In this document: positions 26,005 to 35,389 of the stretch, piece after piece
Layout of the letters: each line of letters opens with the position of its first letter
Position numbering within the stretch: the first letter of the stretch is position 1
The notes under the pieces: generated by a model
The model's database searches: none
What the model saw: only the letters and a program-made list of their open reading frames with translations
Told to the model about the DNA's origin: nothing
Made by a program: the position numbers and the translations under genes
DNA from: Paenibacillus sp. FSL R7-0345
GTDB lineage: Bacteria > Bacillota > Bacilli > Paenibacillales > Paenibacillaceae
DNA: 64,000 bases
Assembly (NCBI RefSeq): GCF_038595055.1
Contig: NZ_CP152002.1
Location: 4,570,501-4,634,500 of the forward strand
Direction: 5' to 3'

Positions 26005-27177
26005 GTGAAAAGATCAATCTGGTTAAATTTGCTGTTTTCCATTGTAGCCGTAGTTCCGATCGCCCTGGCAGCTTTTGTCACCTATTTCATCATTGCACTG
26101 CTCGGCGGGTTCCAGTTTTATGCCCCGCTCTCTGCCGTTGTCGCTGCTGCGCTCTGCGCTTATAGTGTATGCTCTATCTTCGGCTGGTTCACCTCCCGCA
26201 CCCGCGGCATTGCTTTTGCCTCGTTTGTGGGACTCTGCCTGCTGGCAACCGGAGGATATGAGGTGAATAAAGCCTACGTGAACAGTCTCGCTGAAGTCAG
26301 CGAGCAGGAGGTCTCTCTGGAGCAATATCAGCCGTTTCATCCGGAATCCAAAGCTGCTGTGCTGGGACAGCCGGCGGCCTATAAGATTACTGACAAGCCG
26401 CCTCGGCTGGATGGGGCAACTGCACTGTATCCGCTCTACTCTGCATTTGTGCAGGCTGTATATCCTGAGGATGAGTATGATCCTTATGATTTTGCCGGTA
26501 ATCCGGTTGTGTGCTCCTCTACGGCTTATGCTTATCAGCGGCTGCTCTCCGGTGAGACGGACATTATCTTTACAGCAGCCCCTTCGCTTGCCCAGGAAAA
26601 GGATGCCAAGCTGGCGGGCCGCGAGCTTGTGCTGACACCGATCGGCCGTGAAGCGTTTGTCTTTTTTGTCAACAAACGCAATCCGGTAGACAATTTGAGT
26701 ACAGAACAGATTATGGACATCTATTCCGGTGAACTGACCAACTGGAAGCAAGCCGGCGGCCGGAATGACCGGATCAGGGCTTTCCAGCGTGATGAGGGCA
26801 GCGGCAGCCAGTCGATGCTGCAAAAAATCATGAAGGACCGCACCCTGATGCAGGCCCCGTCCGAAGATGTGATGGACCTGATGAGCGGGATCATTTCCCG
26901 GACGTCCAATTACCGCAATTATAAAAATGCCATTGGCTTCAGCTTCCTCTACTATGCCTCCCAGATGAACCGGAGCGACGAGCTCAAGCTGCTCGCCATC
27001 GACGGTGTCAAGCCGGAGAAGGAGAGCATCCGTAGCGGAGCTTATCCGTATACGGTGAACTTTTATGCGGTAACAGCGGGCACACCTAGTCTTAAGCAGC
27101 AGGAGTTCCTCGACTGGATCGTATCCCCTGAGGGACAGGAGCTGGTGGCCAAAACCGGTTATGTGCCGGTTAACTGA
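26005..27177 (+). CDS. Membrane-anchored PstS-like substrate-binding protein
   Basis: A 390-residue protein with three or four hydrophobic helices in the first ~100 residues, then a PstS-like fold (LDGATALYPLYSAFVQAVYP, SSTAYAYQRLLSGETDIIF, LTPIGREAFVFFVNKRNPV, FQRDEGSGSQSM). The phosphate-loop-like DEGSGSQ and the DLIF-type motif suggest an anion ligand such as phosphate. No permease or ATPase lies beside it, so a sensing role or help to a distant Pst system are both possible. The GTG at 26005 follows AAAGAGGTTAGCT; an ATG 27 codons upstream adds a non-matching peptide. A terminator follows. Confidence 0.78.
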   Translation: MKRSIWLNLLFSIVAVVPIALAAFVTYFIIALLGGFQFYAPLSAVVAAALCAYSVCSIFGWFTSRTRGIAFASFVGLCLLATGGYEVNKAYVNSLAEVSEQEVSLEQYQPFHPESKAAVLGQPAAYKITDKPPRLDGATALYPLYSAFVQAVYPEDEYDPYDFAGNPVVCSSTAYAYQRLLSGETDIIFTAAPSLAQEKDAKLAGRELVLTPIGREAFVFFVNKRNPVDNLSTEQIMDIYSGELTNWKQAGGRNDRIRAFQRDEGSGSQSMLQKIMKDRTLMQAPSEDVMDLMSGIISRTSNYRNYKNAIGFSFLYYASQMNRSDELKLLAIDGVKPEKESIRSGAYPYTVNFYAVTAGTPSLKQQEFLDWIVSPEGQELVAKTGYVPVN

Positions 27178-27217
27178 CCGGGGGTTCTCTGCAAGCAGAG
27201 AAACAGGGAATTGATAA

Positions 27218-27259
27218 GGAGTGCTCACTGGCATCTTGTCCGTGAGCACTCCTTTTTTT
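27218..27259 (+). terminator. Terminator after the PstS-like gene
   Basis: GGAGTGCTCAC pairs with GTGAGCACTCC and is followed by TTTTTTT. Confidence 0.9.
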
Positions 27260-27330
27260 GAGGCGGCGCCTGCCTATCTCTTTGAATATATGAAAAAAAC
27301 CGGATAACACCTTTAATTTGGTAAATAGTA

Positions 27331-27346
27331 ATGATAGCGCTGTTAT
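27331..27346. promoter_or_regulatory. Possible cre site in the xylanase promoter region
   Basis: ATGATAGCGCTGTTAT has the CG centre and partial symmetry of a CcpA site, with about three departures from consensus. A TATAAT (27349-27354) follows at once, so a bound repressor would block the promoter. The xylanase leader from there to 27561 (about 200 bp) holds no ORF. Confidence 0.4.
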
Positions 27347-27561
27347 TTTATAATCATCTCGTATTCCAGCAAATATGCCAAGAAACCTGCGGGAAGGAGA
27401 TGAAGCGGCGGCAACGGAGAAGTTTGAGTATTAAGGATTAAAGGAAGCCTATACTCCATGAGACTCTGCAGATGTGAAAGCAAGGGATAAGCGCAAGTCC
27501 GCATTCCGACAAGCACATTCTCAGGCAAGAAACAACCAATCAAACTCTAGGAGGAATTCCC

Positions 27562-28197
27562 ATGTTCAAATTTAAAAAGGCAGTGACAGCACTTCTTACC
27601 GTCTCAATGGCTTTTGGCATGTTTGCAGCAACGGCAGGTGCAGAAGCGACGGATTACTGGCAAAATTGGACTGACGGCGGAGGAACTGTAAACGCTGTTA
27701 ATGGTACAGGAGGTAATTATAGTGTTAATTGGTCTAATACAGGTAATTTTGTAGTAGGTAAAGGCTGGAATACCGGATCGGCCAGCCGGACTATCAACTA
27801 CAATGCCGGGGTATGGGCACCGTCAGGCAATGCCTATTTGACGCTCTACGGCTGGACCCGGAACTCGCTGATCGAATACTACGTCGTTGACAGCTGGGGC
27901 ACCTACCGGCCTACCGGCACTTACAAGGGCAGCGTGACGAGCGATGGCGGCACCTATGATATCTATACTACTACGCGGACCAATGCGCCTTCCATCGACG
28001 GCACAGCGACCTTCACCCAGTTCTGGAGCGTCCGCCAGTCGAAACGGGCAACCGGCAACAACGTCGCGATCACCTTTGCCAACCATGTGAATGCCTGGAA
28101 GAGCAAGGGCATGAATCTGGGCAGCAGCTGGTCTTACCAGGTGCTGGCAACGGAAGGCTACCAGAGCAGCGGCAGCTCCAATGTAACGGTATGGTAA
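27562..28197 (+). CDS. xynA: Endo-1,4-beta-xylanase, GH11
   Basis: A 211-residue secreted xylanase: signal peptide (KFKKAVTALLTVSMAFGMFA, cleaved near AGA-EA at ~27), then a single GH11 jelly-roll domain of about 184 residues. Catalytic glutamates are E105 (LIEYYVVDSWG, nucleophile) and E198 (ATEGYQSSG, acid/base); the thumb sequence TRTNAPSIDGTATF is present. There is no carbohydrate-binding module. The ATG follows AGGAGGAATTCCC. It hydrolyses internal xylan bonds outside the cell. A GH115 alpha-glucuronidase at the end of the window serves the same polymer. Confidence 0.97.
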   Translation: MFKFKKAVTALLTVSMAFGMFAATAGAEATDYWQNWTDGGGTVNAVNGTGGNYSVNWSNTGNFVVGKGWNTGSASRTINYNAGVWAPSGNAYLTLYGWTRNSLIEYYVVDSWGTYRPTGTYKGSVTSDGGTYDIYTTTRTNAPSIDGTATFTQFWSVRQSKRATGNNVAITFANHVNAWKSKGMNLGSSWSYQVLATEGYQSSGSSNVTVW

Positions 28198-28311
28198 GGA
28201 TATAATCACAGATTGAGCGGGAACCGTCCGGCTTTGCAGCCGGACGGCTTGCTGCCGGGGAAGGACACGGCAGTCCGCAGCATTTTCTATCCGCATAAAG
28301 GAGAATGATCA

Positions 28312-29193
28312 ATGAGCAAACTGTGGCATATCCCCGTAATCGCCCTGATAGCCCTGCTCTGCGCTTGCTCGCAGAAGTACTCCGCCCCTCCTGGACCTAC
28401 GGAAGAACCTGTCCAGAAGGACAGCTTGGTCTTCATTCAAGGCGGAACGTTTGTCAGCACGCAGACCAGCTATACCGGTGAAGCCGTCTCTCTGCCTGAT
28501 TTTTATATCGGCAAGTATGAGGTTACACAGCAAGAATGGATGGAGGTCATGGGTAGCAACCCGTCCTTGTTCAAGGGCAGCCGCCTGCCGGTGGAAATGG
28601 TGAGCTGGTATGATGCTGTTGAGTATTGCAATAAACGGAGTACTCATGAAGGGCTTGAACCCTACTATAAGATAGACACACAGACCCCGGACCCGGCCAA
28701 TAAGAGCGGTAGCGATACGCTGAAATGGACAGTAACGGTGAAGGCTGAAGCAGACGGTTACCGGCTGCCGACAGAGGCGGAATGGGAATATGCCGCAAGC
28801 GGCGGACAGTTAAGCCGCAGCTATATATACAGCGGCAGCAGCAATGCGGATGAGGTAGCCTGGTACTGGCGGAATGCCGGTGACCGTTATTTGTCAGGAG
28901 ACTGGCTCTGGCCCGTCATTGAACAAAATAACAACCGCACCAAAACCGGCGCAAGCAAAAATCCCAATGAGCTCGGGCTCTATGATATGTCCGGGAATGT
29001 ACGGGAGTGGTGCTGGGACTGGTACAGCGAAGCGGACGCCGGCGGCGGAACCTACCGGATCGTAAAGGGCGGGGGCTGGATCGGTGATGTGAGCAACAAC
29101 GCGGTTTCGTTCCGGGGCAAATTCGAGCCCGCCGGATACGGTCCGGATCAGGGGTTTCGGGTAGTTCGTAATGCCAGGTCTGAAACGCAATAA
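28312..29193 (+). CDS. SUMF1/FGE-fold lipoprotein, probably not a formylglycine enzyme
   Basis: A 293-residue protein with a signal peptide and lipobox (ALLCAC), then a SUMF1 domain: FIQGGTFVSTQ, FYIGKYEVTQQEWMEVMG, MVSWYDAVEYCNK, YRLPTEAEWEYAASGG, MSGNVREWCWDWY, KGGGW, GFRVVRNA. In true formylglycine-generating enzymes paired cysteines follow the RGGSW segment; here that position reads KGGGWIGDVSNNAVSFRG without cysteine, so a binding or structural role is likelier. It follows xynA by 114 bp with only a T-poor GC-rich hairpin (about 28227-28251) between, so read-through is possible. RBS AAAGGAGAATG. Confidence 0.82.
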   Translation: MSKLWHIPVIALIALLCACSQKYSAPPGPTEEPVQKDSLVFIQGGTFVSTQTSYTGEAVSLPDFYIGKYEVTQQEWMEVMGSNPSLFKGSRLPVEMVSWYDAVEYCNKRSTHEGLEPYYKIDTQTPDPANKSGSDTLKWTVTVKAEADGYRLPTEAEWEYAASGGQLSRSYIYSGSSNADEVAWYWRNAGDRYLSGDWLWPVIEQNNNRTKTGASKNPNELGLYDMSGNVREWCWDWYSEADAGGGTYRIVKGGGWIGDVSNNAVSFRGKFEPAGYGPDQGFRVVRNARSETQ

Positions 29194-29226
29194 ATCCGCC
29201 GGGATCATCCCTGGCGGATTTATTGT
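29189..29226. terminator. Bidirectional terminator
   Basis: AATAAATCCGCC..GG pairs with CC..GGCGGATTTATT. It begins inside the stop of the SUMF1 lipoprotein gene and also ends the convergent carboxylesterase operon. Confidence 0.75.
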
Positions 29227-29257
29227 TCAATCATACCCGCCGGGAAACGGCAGCTCA

Positions 29258-30760
29258 TTACTCCGGCTTCTCTCCGGACTCCAGCGCAGCGGCTTGCCCG
29301 AAAACGGTCTGCGCGGACAGCAGCCGCTCACGCTTCTCCCGGTCCGGGTCAGTCTGCACATGAACGTGCTGCCCGAAGATGAGCGTGGCACGCTCGTCCA
29401 CAGCATAGGCCGGCCAGCTCAAGCCGGCCGCTTCCGGGCTGCCCCGGTGTGCAAAAGCGGTCCAGGCCGCCTGCATCTGCTCCGCGAGCGCCGCCATCTC
29501 AGGGTTGACGGATACACCAAACTGATGCAACAGGTCTATCGTATTAAAGACATAATAAATCTCTGCCCCATGAATCGCCTTGTCCAATAACGGATGGCCG
29601 GGGATCGTCCAGTCGAACCGGTACATCCAGACAGGGGCATGCGGCAGCTGCCGCTCGGCAAACGCGATGGAGCTGTCCCAGAAATACAGGTCCGTCATTA
29701 ACGCCGCCTGGCCCTCCCAGTTCTTGGGATAGTGGCTGGCCAGCTCCTCCAGATTGCCGACACCCAGCATCAGCTCCAGCGCCTTCAGCGACTGGTCAAA
29801 GCCCGCCCCCTCCCGGTCGCCCCGGAAGAACAGATGGCCCTCATGCAGATTCGTGCCGATCATCAGCGGAATCCCGGCGGCGCAGCCGCCAGCCACCGCT
29901 TCCGCCGGCTCCACCGGCAAGGTTGCCGGATCAATAAGCGGCTGGAACAGCATGCTGAGCGAATCGCCGGACAGCTTGTAGGCCGTCCGTGCGGCCGCAG
30001 CCAGGATGTCCTGCGCTGGAGCCGCCTGCAGCAGGTTCACATCGCCGCCAAGCTCGGCGAGGAAGGCCGCTGCGATTTGCGCACCCAGCTGCGGCTTCAG
30101 CGTCTGTGCTGCACCGCTCTGCATAATGGCGCCGGAGAACAGCCCCTGGGCAGCCGGCATCGCCAGCAGGGCGGCAATGCTCATGCTGCCGGCTGACTCG
30201 CCGAACACCGTCACCCGCTTTGGATCGCCGCCGAAGCCGGCGATATTATCCTGCACCCACTGCAGTGCAGCGATCTGATCCAGCAAGCCGAGATTAGACT
30301 CAAAGGGCCCAAACGATGAGAGATGCAGGAAGCCAAACGGTCCCAGCCGGTAATTGACAGTCACCACAATGACGTTTCCGGCTTCCGCCATCCGTGCTCC
30401 TTCAAACATCGGCTGGCTGCCGGCTCCGGTCAGGAAGGTGCCGCCGTGAATCCAGACCATCACTGGCAGCGCCTCCTGCTCTCCGGCCGGTGCCCAGACA
30501 TTCAGATACAGGCAATCCTCCGAAAAGACGGGCTGTGTGCCGCCAAAGCGGATGCTGCTGGAGCTTGGAGGCTGATGCGCTGCCGGTCCGAACTCCACGG
30601 CTTCCCTTACGGAATCCCAGGGCTCCGGAGGCTGCGGAGCACGAAAACGCAGCTCTCCGACAGGTGGTGCAGCAAACGGAATGCCGCGCCAGACGTTCAC
30701 CCCGCCGCTTTGCGCTCCCTGTAGTTTTCCATATGTAGTATCAGCAACGGGTCTTGTCAT
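29258..30760 (-). CDS. pnbA: Type-B carboxylesterase (p-nitrobenzyl esterase-like)
   Basis: A 500-residue alpha/beta-hydrolase without signal peptide. N-terminal YGKLQG...WRGIPFAAPPVGELRF and EDCLYLNVWAP are family hallmarks; the oxyanion hole is WIHGGTFLTG and the nucleophile is Ser189 in FGESAGS. Family members cleave esters of varied acids and alcohols; the natural substrate is unknown. Its ATG overlaps the stop of the AI-2E-family gene as ATGA, so the two are co-translated. RBS GAAAGGAG. Ends at the shared terminator. Confidence 0.92.
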   Translation of the reverse strand: MTRPVADTTYGKLQGAQSGGVNVWRGIPFAAPPVGELRFRAPQPPEPWDSVREAVEFGPAAHQPPSSSSIRFGGTQPVFSEDCLYLNVWAPAGEQEALPVMVWIHGGTFLTGAGSQPMFEGARMAEAGNVIVVTVNYRLGPFGFLHLSSFGPFESNLGLLDQIAALQWVQDNIAGFGGDPKRVTVFGESAGSMSIAALLAMPAAQGLFSGAIMQSGAAQTLKPQLGAQIAAAFLAELGGDVNLLQAAPAQDILAAAARTAYKLSGDSLSMLFQPLIDPATLPVEPAEAVAGGCAAGIPLMIGTNLHEGHLFFRGDREGAGFDQSLKALELMLGVGNLEELASHYPKNWEGQAALMTDLYFWDSSIAFAERQLPHAPVWMYRFDWTIPGHPLLDKAIHGAEIYYVFNTIDLLHQFGVSVNPEMAALAEQMQAAWTAFAHRGSPEAAGLSWPAYAVDERATLIFGQHVHVQTDPDREKRERLLSAQTVFGQAAALESGEKPE

Positions 30761-31995
30761 TTCCGATCTCCTTTCAGGCTGTCCTTATCTGGTTCTATCA
30801 CTTCTTCTATAGCTTCTTCTATTGTTTTTTCCGCTGCTTTTGCCGCTCCTACACTATATAGTCCGGAACGGAACCGGAACCATTGAAAGATATGGGTGAC
30901 GATGACTTTGAGCACGGCATACCCCGGAACCGCAAGAATGATACCGAGTACACCGAACATTTTGCCGGCAAAAATAATGACAAAAATAATCGTAATCGGA
31001 TGAATCTTCAGCGATTTACCCATGATCTGCGGCGAGATGAATTTGCCTTCAATAAGCTGGACAGCGGTCCAGACAATAATCATCTTCAGCAGCATAAAAG
31101 GCGAAGTAACCAGCGCCACAATCAAAGCCGGTGTAATCGCGATTGCCGGCCCCAGATAAGGGACAACGGCAGTACATGCAGCCACAATGGCCAGCACCAG
31201 CGAATACTCCAGGCCGATAATCAGGTAGCCTATGTACAGCAGCGCACCAATACAGCAGCTTACAATGATCTGTCCCCGGATATAAGAGGCCACCTGGCTG
31301 TTCATTTCCTTCATGACAAGCCGGCTCTGCGGCTGCAGGGCGTTCGGGATGAACCGCATCAGATAGTCAGGCAGACGTTTACCGTCACGCAGCAGATAGA
31401 ACAGGATGAACGGTGTTGTGACGACAGCCAGCACGACCTCAGTCAGCGCACCGACGAAATTTCCGACTCCGCTCACTGCATTATTAAGGAACGAGGTAGC
31501 CCATGTGGTTACTCTGCTTGTCAGATCCCCAAAATCAAGACTGGTGCCTACCCCTACATTTTCCTGAATCCGCCCGAACAGCTCACTCCCGGTCAGATTG
31601 ATGAACTCATCCTGAATCTGGGCGCTGTATTTCGGAAAATTATCGATCAGCCCGATCAGCTGGGTACGGATAATCGGAATTACCGTCAGCAGGATCAGCG
31701 TGACAATCCCCGCAATAATCAGATACAGGATCACAATTCCGTATGCCCGTTTAATCCTGCTTCTGGACTCCATGCGGTCTACCAGCGGATTAAGCAGATA
31801 ATAGGCAATCCCCGACAGCAGCAGCGGAGCAGCCACCGTATGCAGCAGCACCGATATAGGCTTGAAAATAAACGGAACATGGGAAAACACCAGAATGTTG
31901 ATCCCGATCAGCAGAATAATCAGTAAAGACACAACAAATCTGTTATTCAGAAAAAAACGTTTAAACCGTTCAGGCCATACCTGCAGCCTCTCCAT
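30757..31995 (-). CDS. AI-2E/PerM-family transporter
   Basis: A 412-residue membrane protein with about eight helices, including NRFVVSLLIILLIGINILVF at the N-terminus, VTTPFILFYLLRDGKRLP, and the conserved VVPYLGPAIAITPALIVAL and GKSLKIHPITIIFVI. The family (formerly UPF0118) contains AI-2 exporters and sodium/proton exchangers; this member cannot be assigned. The tail is rich in Glu (KTIEEAIEEVIEPD). First gene of a pair with the carboxylesterase. RBS AGGGGGAG. Confidence 0.9.
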   Translation of the reverse strand: MERLQVWPERFKRFFLNNRFVVSLLIILLIGINILVFSHVPFIFKPISVLLHTVAAPLLLSGIAYYLLNPLVDRMESRSRIKRAYGIVILYLIIAGIVTLILLTVIPIIRTQLIGLIDNFPKYSAQIQDEFINLTGSELFGRIQENVGVGTSLDFGDLTSRVTTWATSFLNNAVSGVGNFVGALTEVVLAVVTTPFILFYLLRDGKRLPDYLMRFIPNALQPQSRLVMKEMNSQVASYIRGQIIVSCCIGALLYIGYLIIGLEYSLVLAIVAACTAVVPYLGPAIAITPALIVALVTSPFMLLKMIIVWTAVQLIEGKFISPQIMGKSLKIHPITIIFVIIFAGKMFGVLGIILAVPGYAVLKVIVTHIFQWFRFRSGLYSVGAAKAAEKTIEEAIEEVIEPDKDSLKGDRK

Positions 31996-32157
31996 TACTA
32001 CACTCCCCCTGGCAACAAACCTTCATCTAATTGTGATAAAAAGCACTGCTATAAGCATAGTCAACGCATAGCCTGCAAGTCAAATTTCAGGCGGGAAAAT
32101 CGTTTAATTATGGAGTCATCCCGCGCCCCTAATCCTATGTATCCGAAATATCCCCTT

Positions 32158-32517
32158 TTACTTCTTCTTTTTGCCCTTGGCTCCTTTAGCCGAAGCCGCG
32201 ATGAGCTGACCGTCATACGTATAAAGGATATTGTCCTCCAGCTGTTCTCCTTCCAGCAGCTTGCGCACAAGCGCCTTGCCCGATTTCGGGGTCATCTCCC
32301 GGTACCATATACCATCCGGGTAGGAAATGACTACACATGCATCAGAGCATCTGCCGTTGCAGCGGGTAACCGTCGTATGAATGAGGCTTCCGGCACCCTG
32401 CTTTTCGATTTCGTCTTCGATCGCCTCAGCTATCTCTTCGCCTTTGTTCTTTTTGCAGCTGCTGCCGTTACAGATCAGCAGGTGGTTTACTGTCCCTTGC
32501 AGATTCCAGGTCGTCAC
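32158..32517 (-). CDS. Thioredoxin-like [2Fe-2S] ferredoxin domain protein
   Basis: A 119-residue cytoplasmic protein. Cysteines at 16 and 21 (LLICNGSSCKKN) and at 53, 57 and 61 (CNGRCSDAC) match the thioredoxin-like [2Fe-2S] ferredoxin pattern. The basic C-terminus ends GAKGKKKK. GTG start follows AAAGGAGGGATGACCT. It is divergent from the Fur-box-linked AraC-type regulator, 137 bp away, so the Fur site at 32627 might also influence it. Electron partner unknown. The stretch 31996-32157 shows nothing. Confidence 0.8.
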   Translation of the reverse strand: MTTWNLQGTVNHLLICNGSSCKKNKGEEIAEAIEDEIEKQGAGSLIHTTVTRCNGRCSDACVVISYPDGIWYREMTPKSGKALVRKLLEGEQLEDNILYTYDGQLIAASAKGAKGKKKK

Positions 32518-32626
32518 AGGTCATCCCTCCTTTTATTACTCCTTTTTACCCTGATCGCGGATTAAGTTAAACTCTACGGTTCTGCCCGGGGATCGTCAAT
32601 AGTCCAAAACCTTGATATACTCTAAT

Positions 32627-32641
32627 TGAGAATGATTATCA
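32627..32641. promoter_or_regulatory. Fur box upstream of the AraC/siderophore regulator
   Basis: TGAGAATGATTATCA, one mismatch from the 7-1-7 Fur core TGATAATNATTATCA. It is 13 bp before the coding region, so iron-loaded Fur should repress the regulator. Confidence 0.8.
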
Positions 32642-32653
32642 CAATAGAGATGA

Positions 32654-34291
32654 GTGAATGTTCCTATGACCAGCCTGTACTCCGGCAGTCCGCCCCAGCA
32701 TGCCTTAAGCTTCCATTTTCCCTGCCGGATTCTAAATCTTGCAGGGTTCTCTGTTAGCACTGGGCCGGTTGCCCCGTCCCCCTCCTCCATCCTGATGATT
32801 GTAACCGGCGGCAGCGGTACTATTGAAATAGAAGGCTTCAAGCATGTTATCTCCAGCGGAGCTATGCTGTGCTGCAGCGGCAGTCTGCCCCTCTCCCTGG
32901 ATGCCCAGTTTAATCTGCAGGGAGTATGGATTGAGTATGCGTCCGTCTCCCCTTCCGGGCAGGCAGACGCCGGCCCGTTGAATCACGGCAGGCTGTATAA
33001 GGGAGCCCCTGCGGTCATCTGCAGCCTGGCATGCCGGCTGCAGACAGAATGGACTGGGCCGGCGGCGGACAGCCCTTTTGCGGTTCAGCTTCTTTTCACC
33101 GAGCTGCTGGCCGGTGTGCACAGCCTGTACTCCAAAAATCTCCAACCCCAGGAGCACTGGCTTGACCTTGTCCTGCAGCATATCGAAGCCCATTACAATG
33201 AAGATTTGACCCGAAGCCAGCTGGCAGAGCTGGCACAGGTCAGTCCCGAGCATTTCTCGCGGACCTTCCGCAAAGCGACCGGACGTTCCTTCAGCGAATA
33301 TCTCACTCTACAGCGGATCCGCCGGGTACAGCAGCGTATGCTGACAGAATCGCAGAGTCTCGGTACCCTTGCGCTTGAAGTAGGATACAGCGAGGGGACC
33401 TATCTGAGCCGCAAATTCAAGCAGGTGGTGGGCGTCTCACCGGCTGTCTACTACCGTAAGCCCAAAAAATTCGCCTCGCTGAATTTTAACCATACCGCCA
33501 GCCTGAGAGCACTGGATATTCTGCCCGAGTTGGGCGTATATTCCGGCTGGATGAGGCAGCTTGAGCTTGTTCCTCCCTGCCCCGGATTACGTGCTGAAGG
33601 CACCAATGGGGCTTCGCTATACCGCTCCGTGGCTGCGGCTCAGCCGGATGTCATCATAAGCTACGCGCTATCAGAAGAGCGCGGGCAGCTGCTGCCGGTT
33701 GCACCGGTAATCGAGCTGCCGTTCATGCAGATGGGCTGGCGGGAGCAATTCCGGGTCATTGCCGAAGTGACCGGCCGCATACACCGGGCTGAGGAATGGC
33801 TGAGCCGGTACGACGAGCTATGCTGCCGGGCCAACCGGGAGCTTGACCGGCTGATCGGGCCGCGCGGGACAGCTGTTGCCTGGGAGATCAGCGAAGCAGC
33901 AACCTACTGCTATAGCAGCAGCTACGGGCATGGCTCCCAGATTCTTTACGGCGAACTCGGGTTCCGTCCGCCCGCAGCCGTCCTTGACCAGGGTCTGCTA
34001 AACAACGGCTATCTCGAATCAACAATTGAAGCCCTTCCGTACTATCCCGCAGACCACATTTTCATCACCAGCAGCCCTTCTACACCTGCCGGACACGAAC
34101 GCTTCAGCAGCATGCGGCAGTCCCTGCGCTGGAACACGCTTGATGCAGTCCGCCACAACCGGGTTTACACCCTGGAACAGCCCGAAATGTTCTATGGCTT
34201 CGACCCCCTGTCCTCGCTGGCACAGCTGAATACGCTAATGCAGGCCATCACATCACAAATTTACATAGACAGTAATCACATCCGGCCATAG
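32654..34291 (+). CDS. Btr-type regulator: AraC HTH fused to a siderophore-binding domain
   Basis: A protein of about 545 residues. An N-terminal cupin-like region (~45-150) is followed by two AraC HTH motifs (~175-270: TRSQLAELAQVSPEHFSRTF and VGYSEGTYLSRKFKQVVGVS) and a C-terminal periplasmic-binding-like fold (~285-540: DILPELGVYSGWM, AAQPDVIISYALS). B. subtilis Btr has this layout and activates siderophore uptake genes when bacillibactin is bound. Start is GTG 32654 or ATG 32666; neither has a strong ribosome site. The siderophore-binding lipoprotein gene follows behind its own Fur box. Confidence 0.88.
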   Translation: MNVPMTSLYSGSPPQHALSFHFPCRILNLAGFSVSTGPVAPSPSSILMIVTGGSGTIEIEGFKHVISSGAMLCCSGSLPLSLDAQFNLQGVWIEYASVSPSGQADAGPLNHGRLYKGAPAVICSLACRLQTEWTGPAADSPFAVQLLFTELLAGVHSLYSKNLQPQEHWLDLVLQHIEAHYNEDLTRSQLAELAQVSPEHFSRTFRKATGRSFSEYLTLQRIRRVQQRMLTESQSLGTLALEVGYSEGTYLSRKFKQVVGVSPAVYYRKPKKFASLNFNHTASLRALDILPELGVYSGWMRQLELVPPCPGLRAEGTNGASLYRSVAAAQPDVIISYALSEERGQLLPVAPVIELPFMQMGWREQFRVIAEVTGRIHRAEEWLSRYDELCCRANRELDRLIGPRGTAVAWEISEAATYCYSSSYGHGSQILYGELGFRPPAAVLDQGLLNNGYLESTIEALPYYPADHIFITSSPSTPAGHERFSSMRQSLRWNTLDAVRHNRVYTLEQPEMFYGFDPLSSLAQLNTLMQAITSQIYIDSNHIRP

Positions 34292-34322
34292 TCTTCCGGA
34301 GCGGAAATCTGTAAAGTGTAAA

Positions 34323-34337
34323 TGAGAATGAATATCA
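34323..34337. promoter_or_regulatory. Fur box upstream of the siderophore-binding lipoprotein
   Basis: TGAGAATGAATATCA, two mismatches from the Fur core. It covers an in-frame ATG at 34322, which argues that translation starts further down, at 34361. Confidence 0.75.
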
Positions 34338-34360
34338 CTAGACATAAGGGGGCAATTTCT

Positions 34361-35380
34361 TTGATTAACCGGCAGCACTGCAGTACACGCAATACTAAAC
34401 GAAAACACTGGATCATCTATCCGCTGCTGTTAACGCTGGCTATGGTAGCTTCAGCCTGCGGGAACGGGAACAGCAGCAGTAATACCGGCACAGCCAGTAC
34501 AGGGAGCAACGCTTCCGCCTCCGCATCACCGCAGCCGGAAGCAACAGCTGCACCCGCTGCCTTCAAAACCGTTACTACCATCAACGGGGATATTGAAATT
34601 CCGGCAGAACCAAAACGGATTGTGGCCGAAGAATACCTGGGCAGCCTGATCGCCCTTGGCACTATACCGGTAGGGGCACCGGGCCTGACCCTGGAAAATG
34701 TCTATTTTAAAGAAGCGCTTGCCGGTGTTACAGATACCGGAACCTACGGGAAGATGTCCCCGGAGAATATTATTGCGCTGGAGCCTGACCTGATTATCTC
34801 CGGTATGGCTGACAGCTATGAAACGCTGAGCCAGATTGCGCCGACCGTAATCGTACCTTACGGGGATTTGAAGAACGCGCATGAGGAGCTGACTTATTTC
34901 GGTGAGCTGCTGGGCAAGGAGCAGGAAGCCAAGGACTGGCTGGCAGATTTCGATAAGCGCATTGCCGCAGCCAAAGCCAAAGTGGATGCCGCCATTCCGG
35001 CCGATGCCACCTTCAGCATTCTGGAGCATGCCGATAAGTCTACCTGGGCTTACGGGGACAACTTCGGACGGGGCGGACAGGCAGTCTACCAGGCGCTAGG
35101 ACGCAAGCCTCCGGCTGCAGTAGCAGATGAGATTATGGAGAAGCAGTGGGCAGAGATTTCTGCAGAAATGCTGCACAGCTATGCCGGAGATTATCTCATC
35201 GTAACCGACAACAACCAGACCGCTGAGGATTTCAGCACTGATCCGATCTGGGGCAGTCTGCCTGCCGTCAAAAACGGCCATCTTTACGTGTGGAAAGAAG
35301 AGCGCTCCTGGTATTACGATCCGATTGCCGTACTCTCGCAGACAGAGGAACTGGCGGATTGGCTGACTTCAGGGCAATAA
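34361..35380 (+). CDS. Iron-siderophore-binding lipoprotein
   Basis: A 339-residue lipoprotein: basic N-terminus, hydrophobic core, lipobox VASAC, a Ser/Thr/Ala linker, then a FeuA/FhuD-type binding fold (PKRIVAEEYLGSLIALG, MSPENIIALEPDLIIS, VIVPYGDL, GQAVYQALGRKPP, YLIVTDNN, VWKEERSWYYDP). Start is TTG 34361, nine bases after AAGGGGG; the ATG at 34322 lies in the Fur box. It should deliver a ferric siderophore to FecCD permeases, probably those at 40853-42948, which have no binding protein of their own. Confidence 0.9.
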   Translation: MINRQHCSTRNTKRKHWIIYPLLLTLAMVASACGNGNSSSNTGTASTGSNASASASPQPEATAAPAAFKTVTTINGDIEIPAEPKRIVAEEYLGSLIALGTIPVGAPGLTLENVYFKEALAGVTDTGTYGKMSPENIIALEPDLIISGMADSYETLSQIAPTVIVPYGDLKNAHEELTYFGELLGKEQEAKDWLADFDKRIAAAKAKVDAAIPADATFSILEHADKSTWAYGDNFGRGGQAVYQALGRKPPAAVADEIMEKQWAEISAEMLHSYAGDYLIVTDNNQTAEDFSTDPIWGSLPAVKNGHLYVWKEERSWYYDPIAVLSQTEELADWLTSGQ

Positions 35381-35389
35381 TGCTGCATG

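Noticed and set aside
28312..29193. Functional formylglycine-generating enzyme (sulfatase activator)
   Set aside because: The cysteine pair is absent and no sulfatase gene is nearby.
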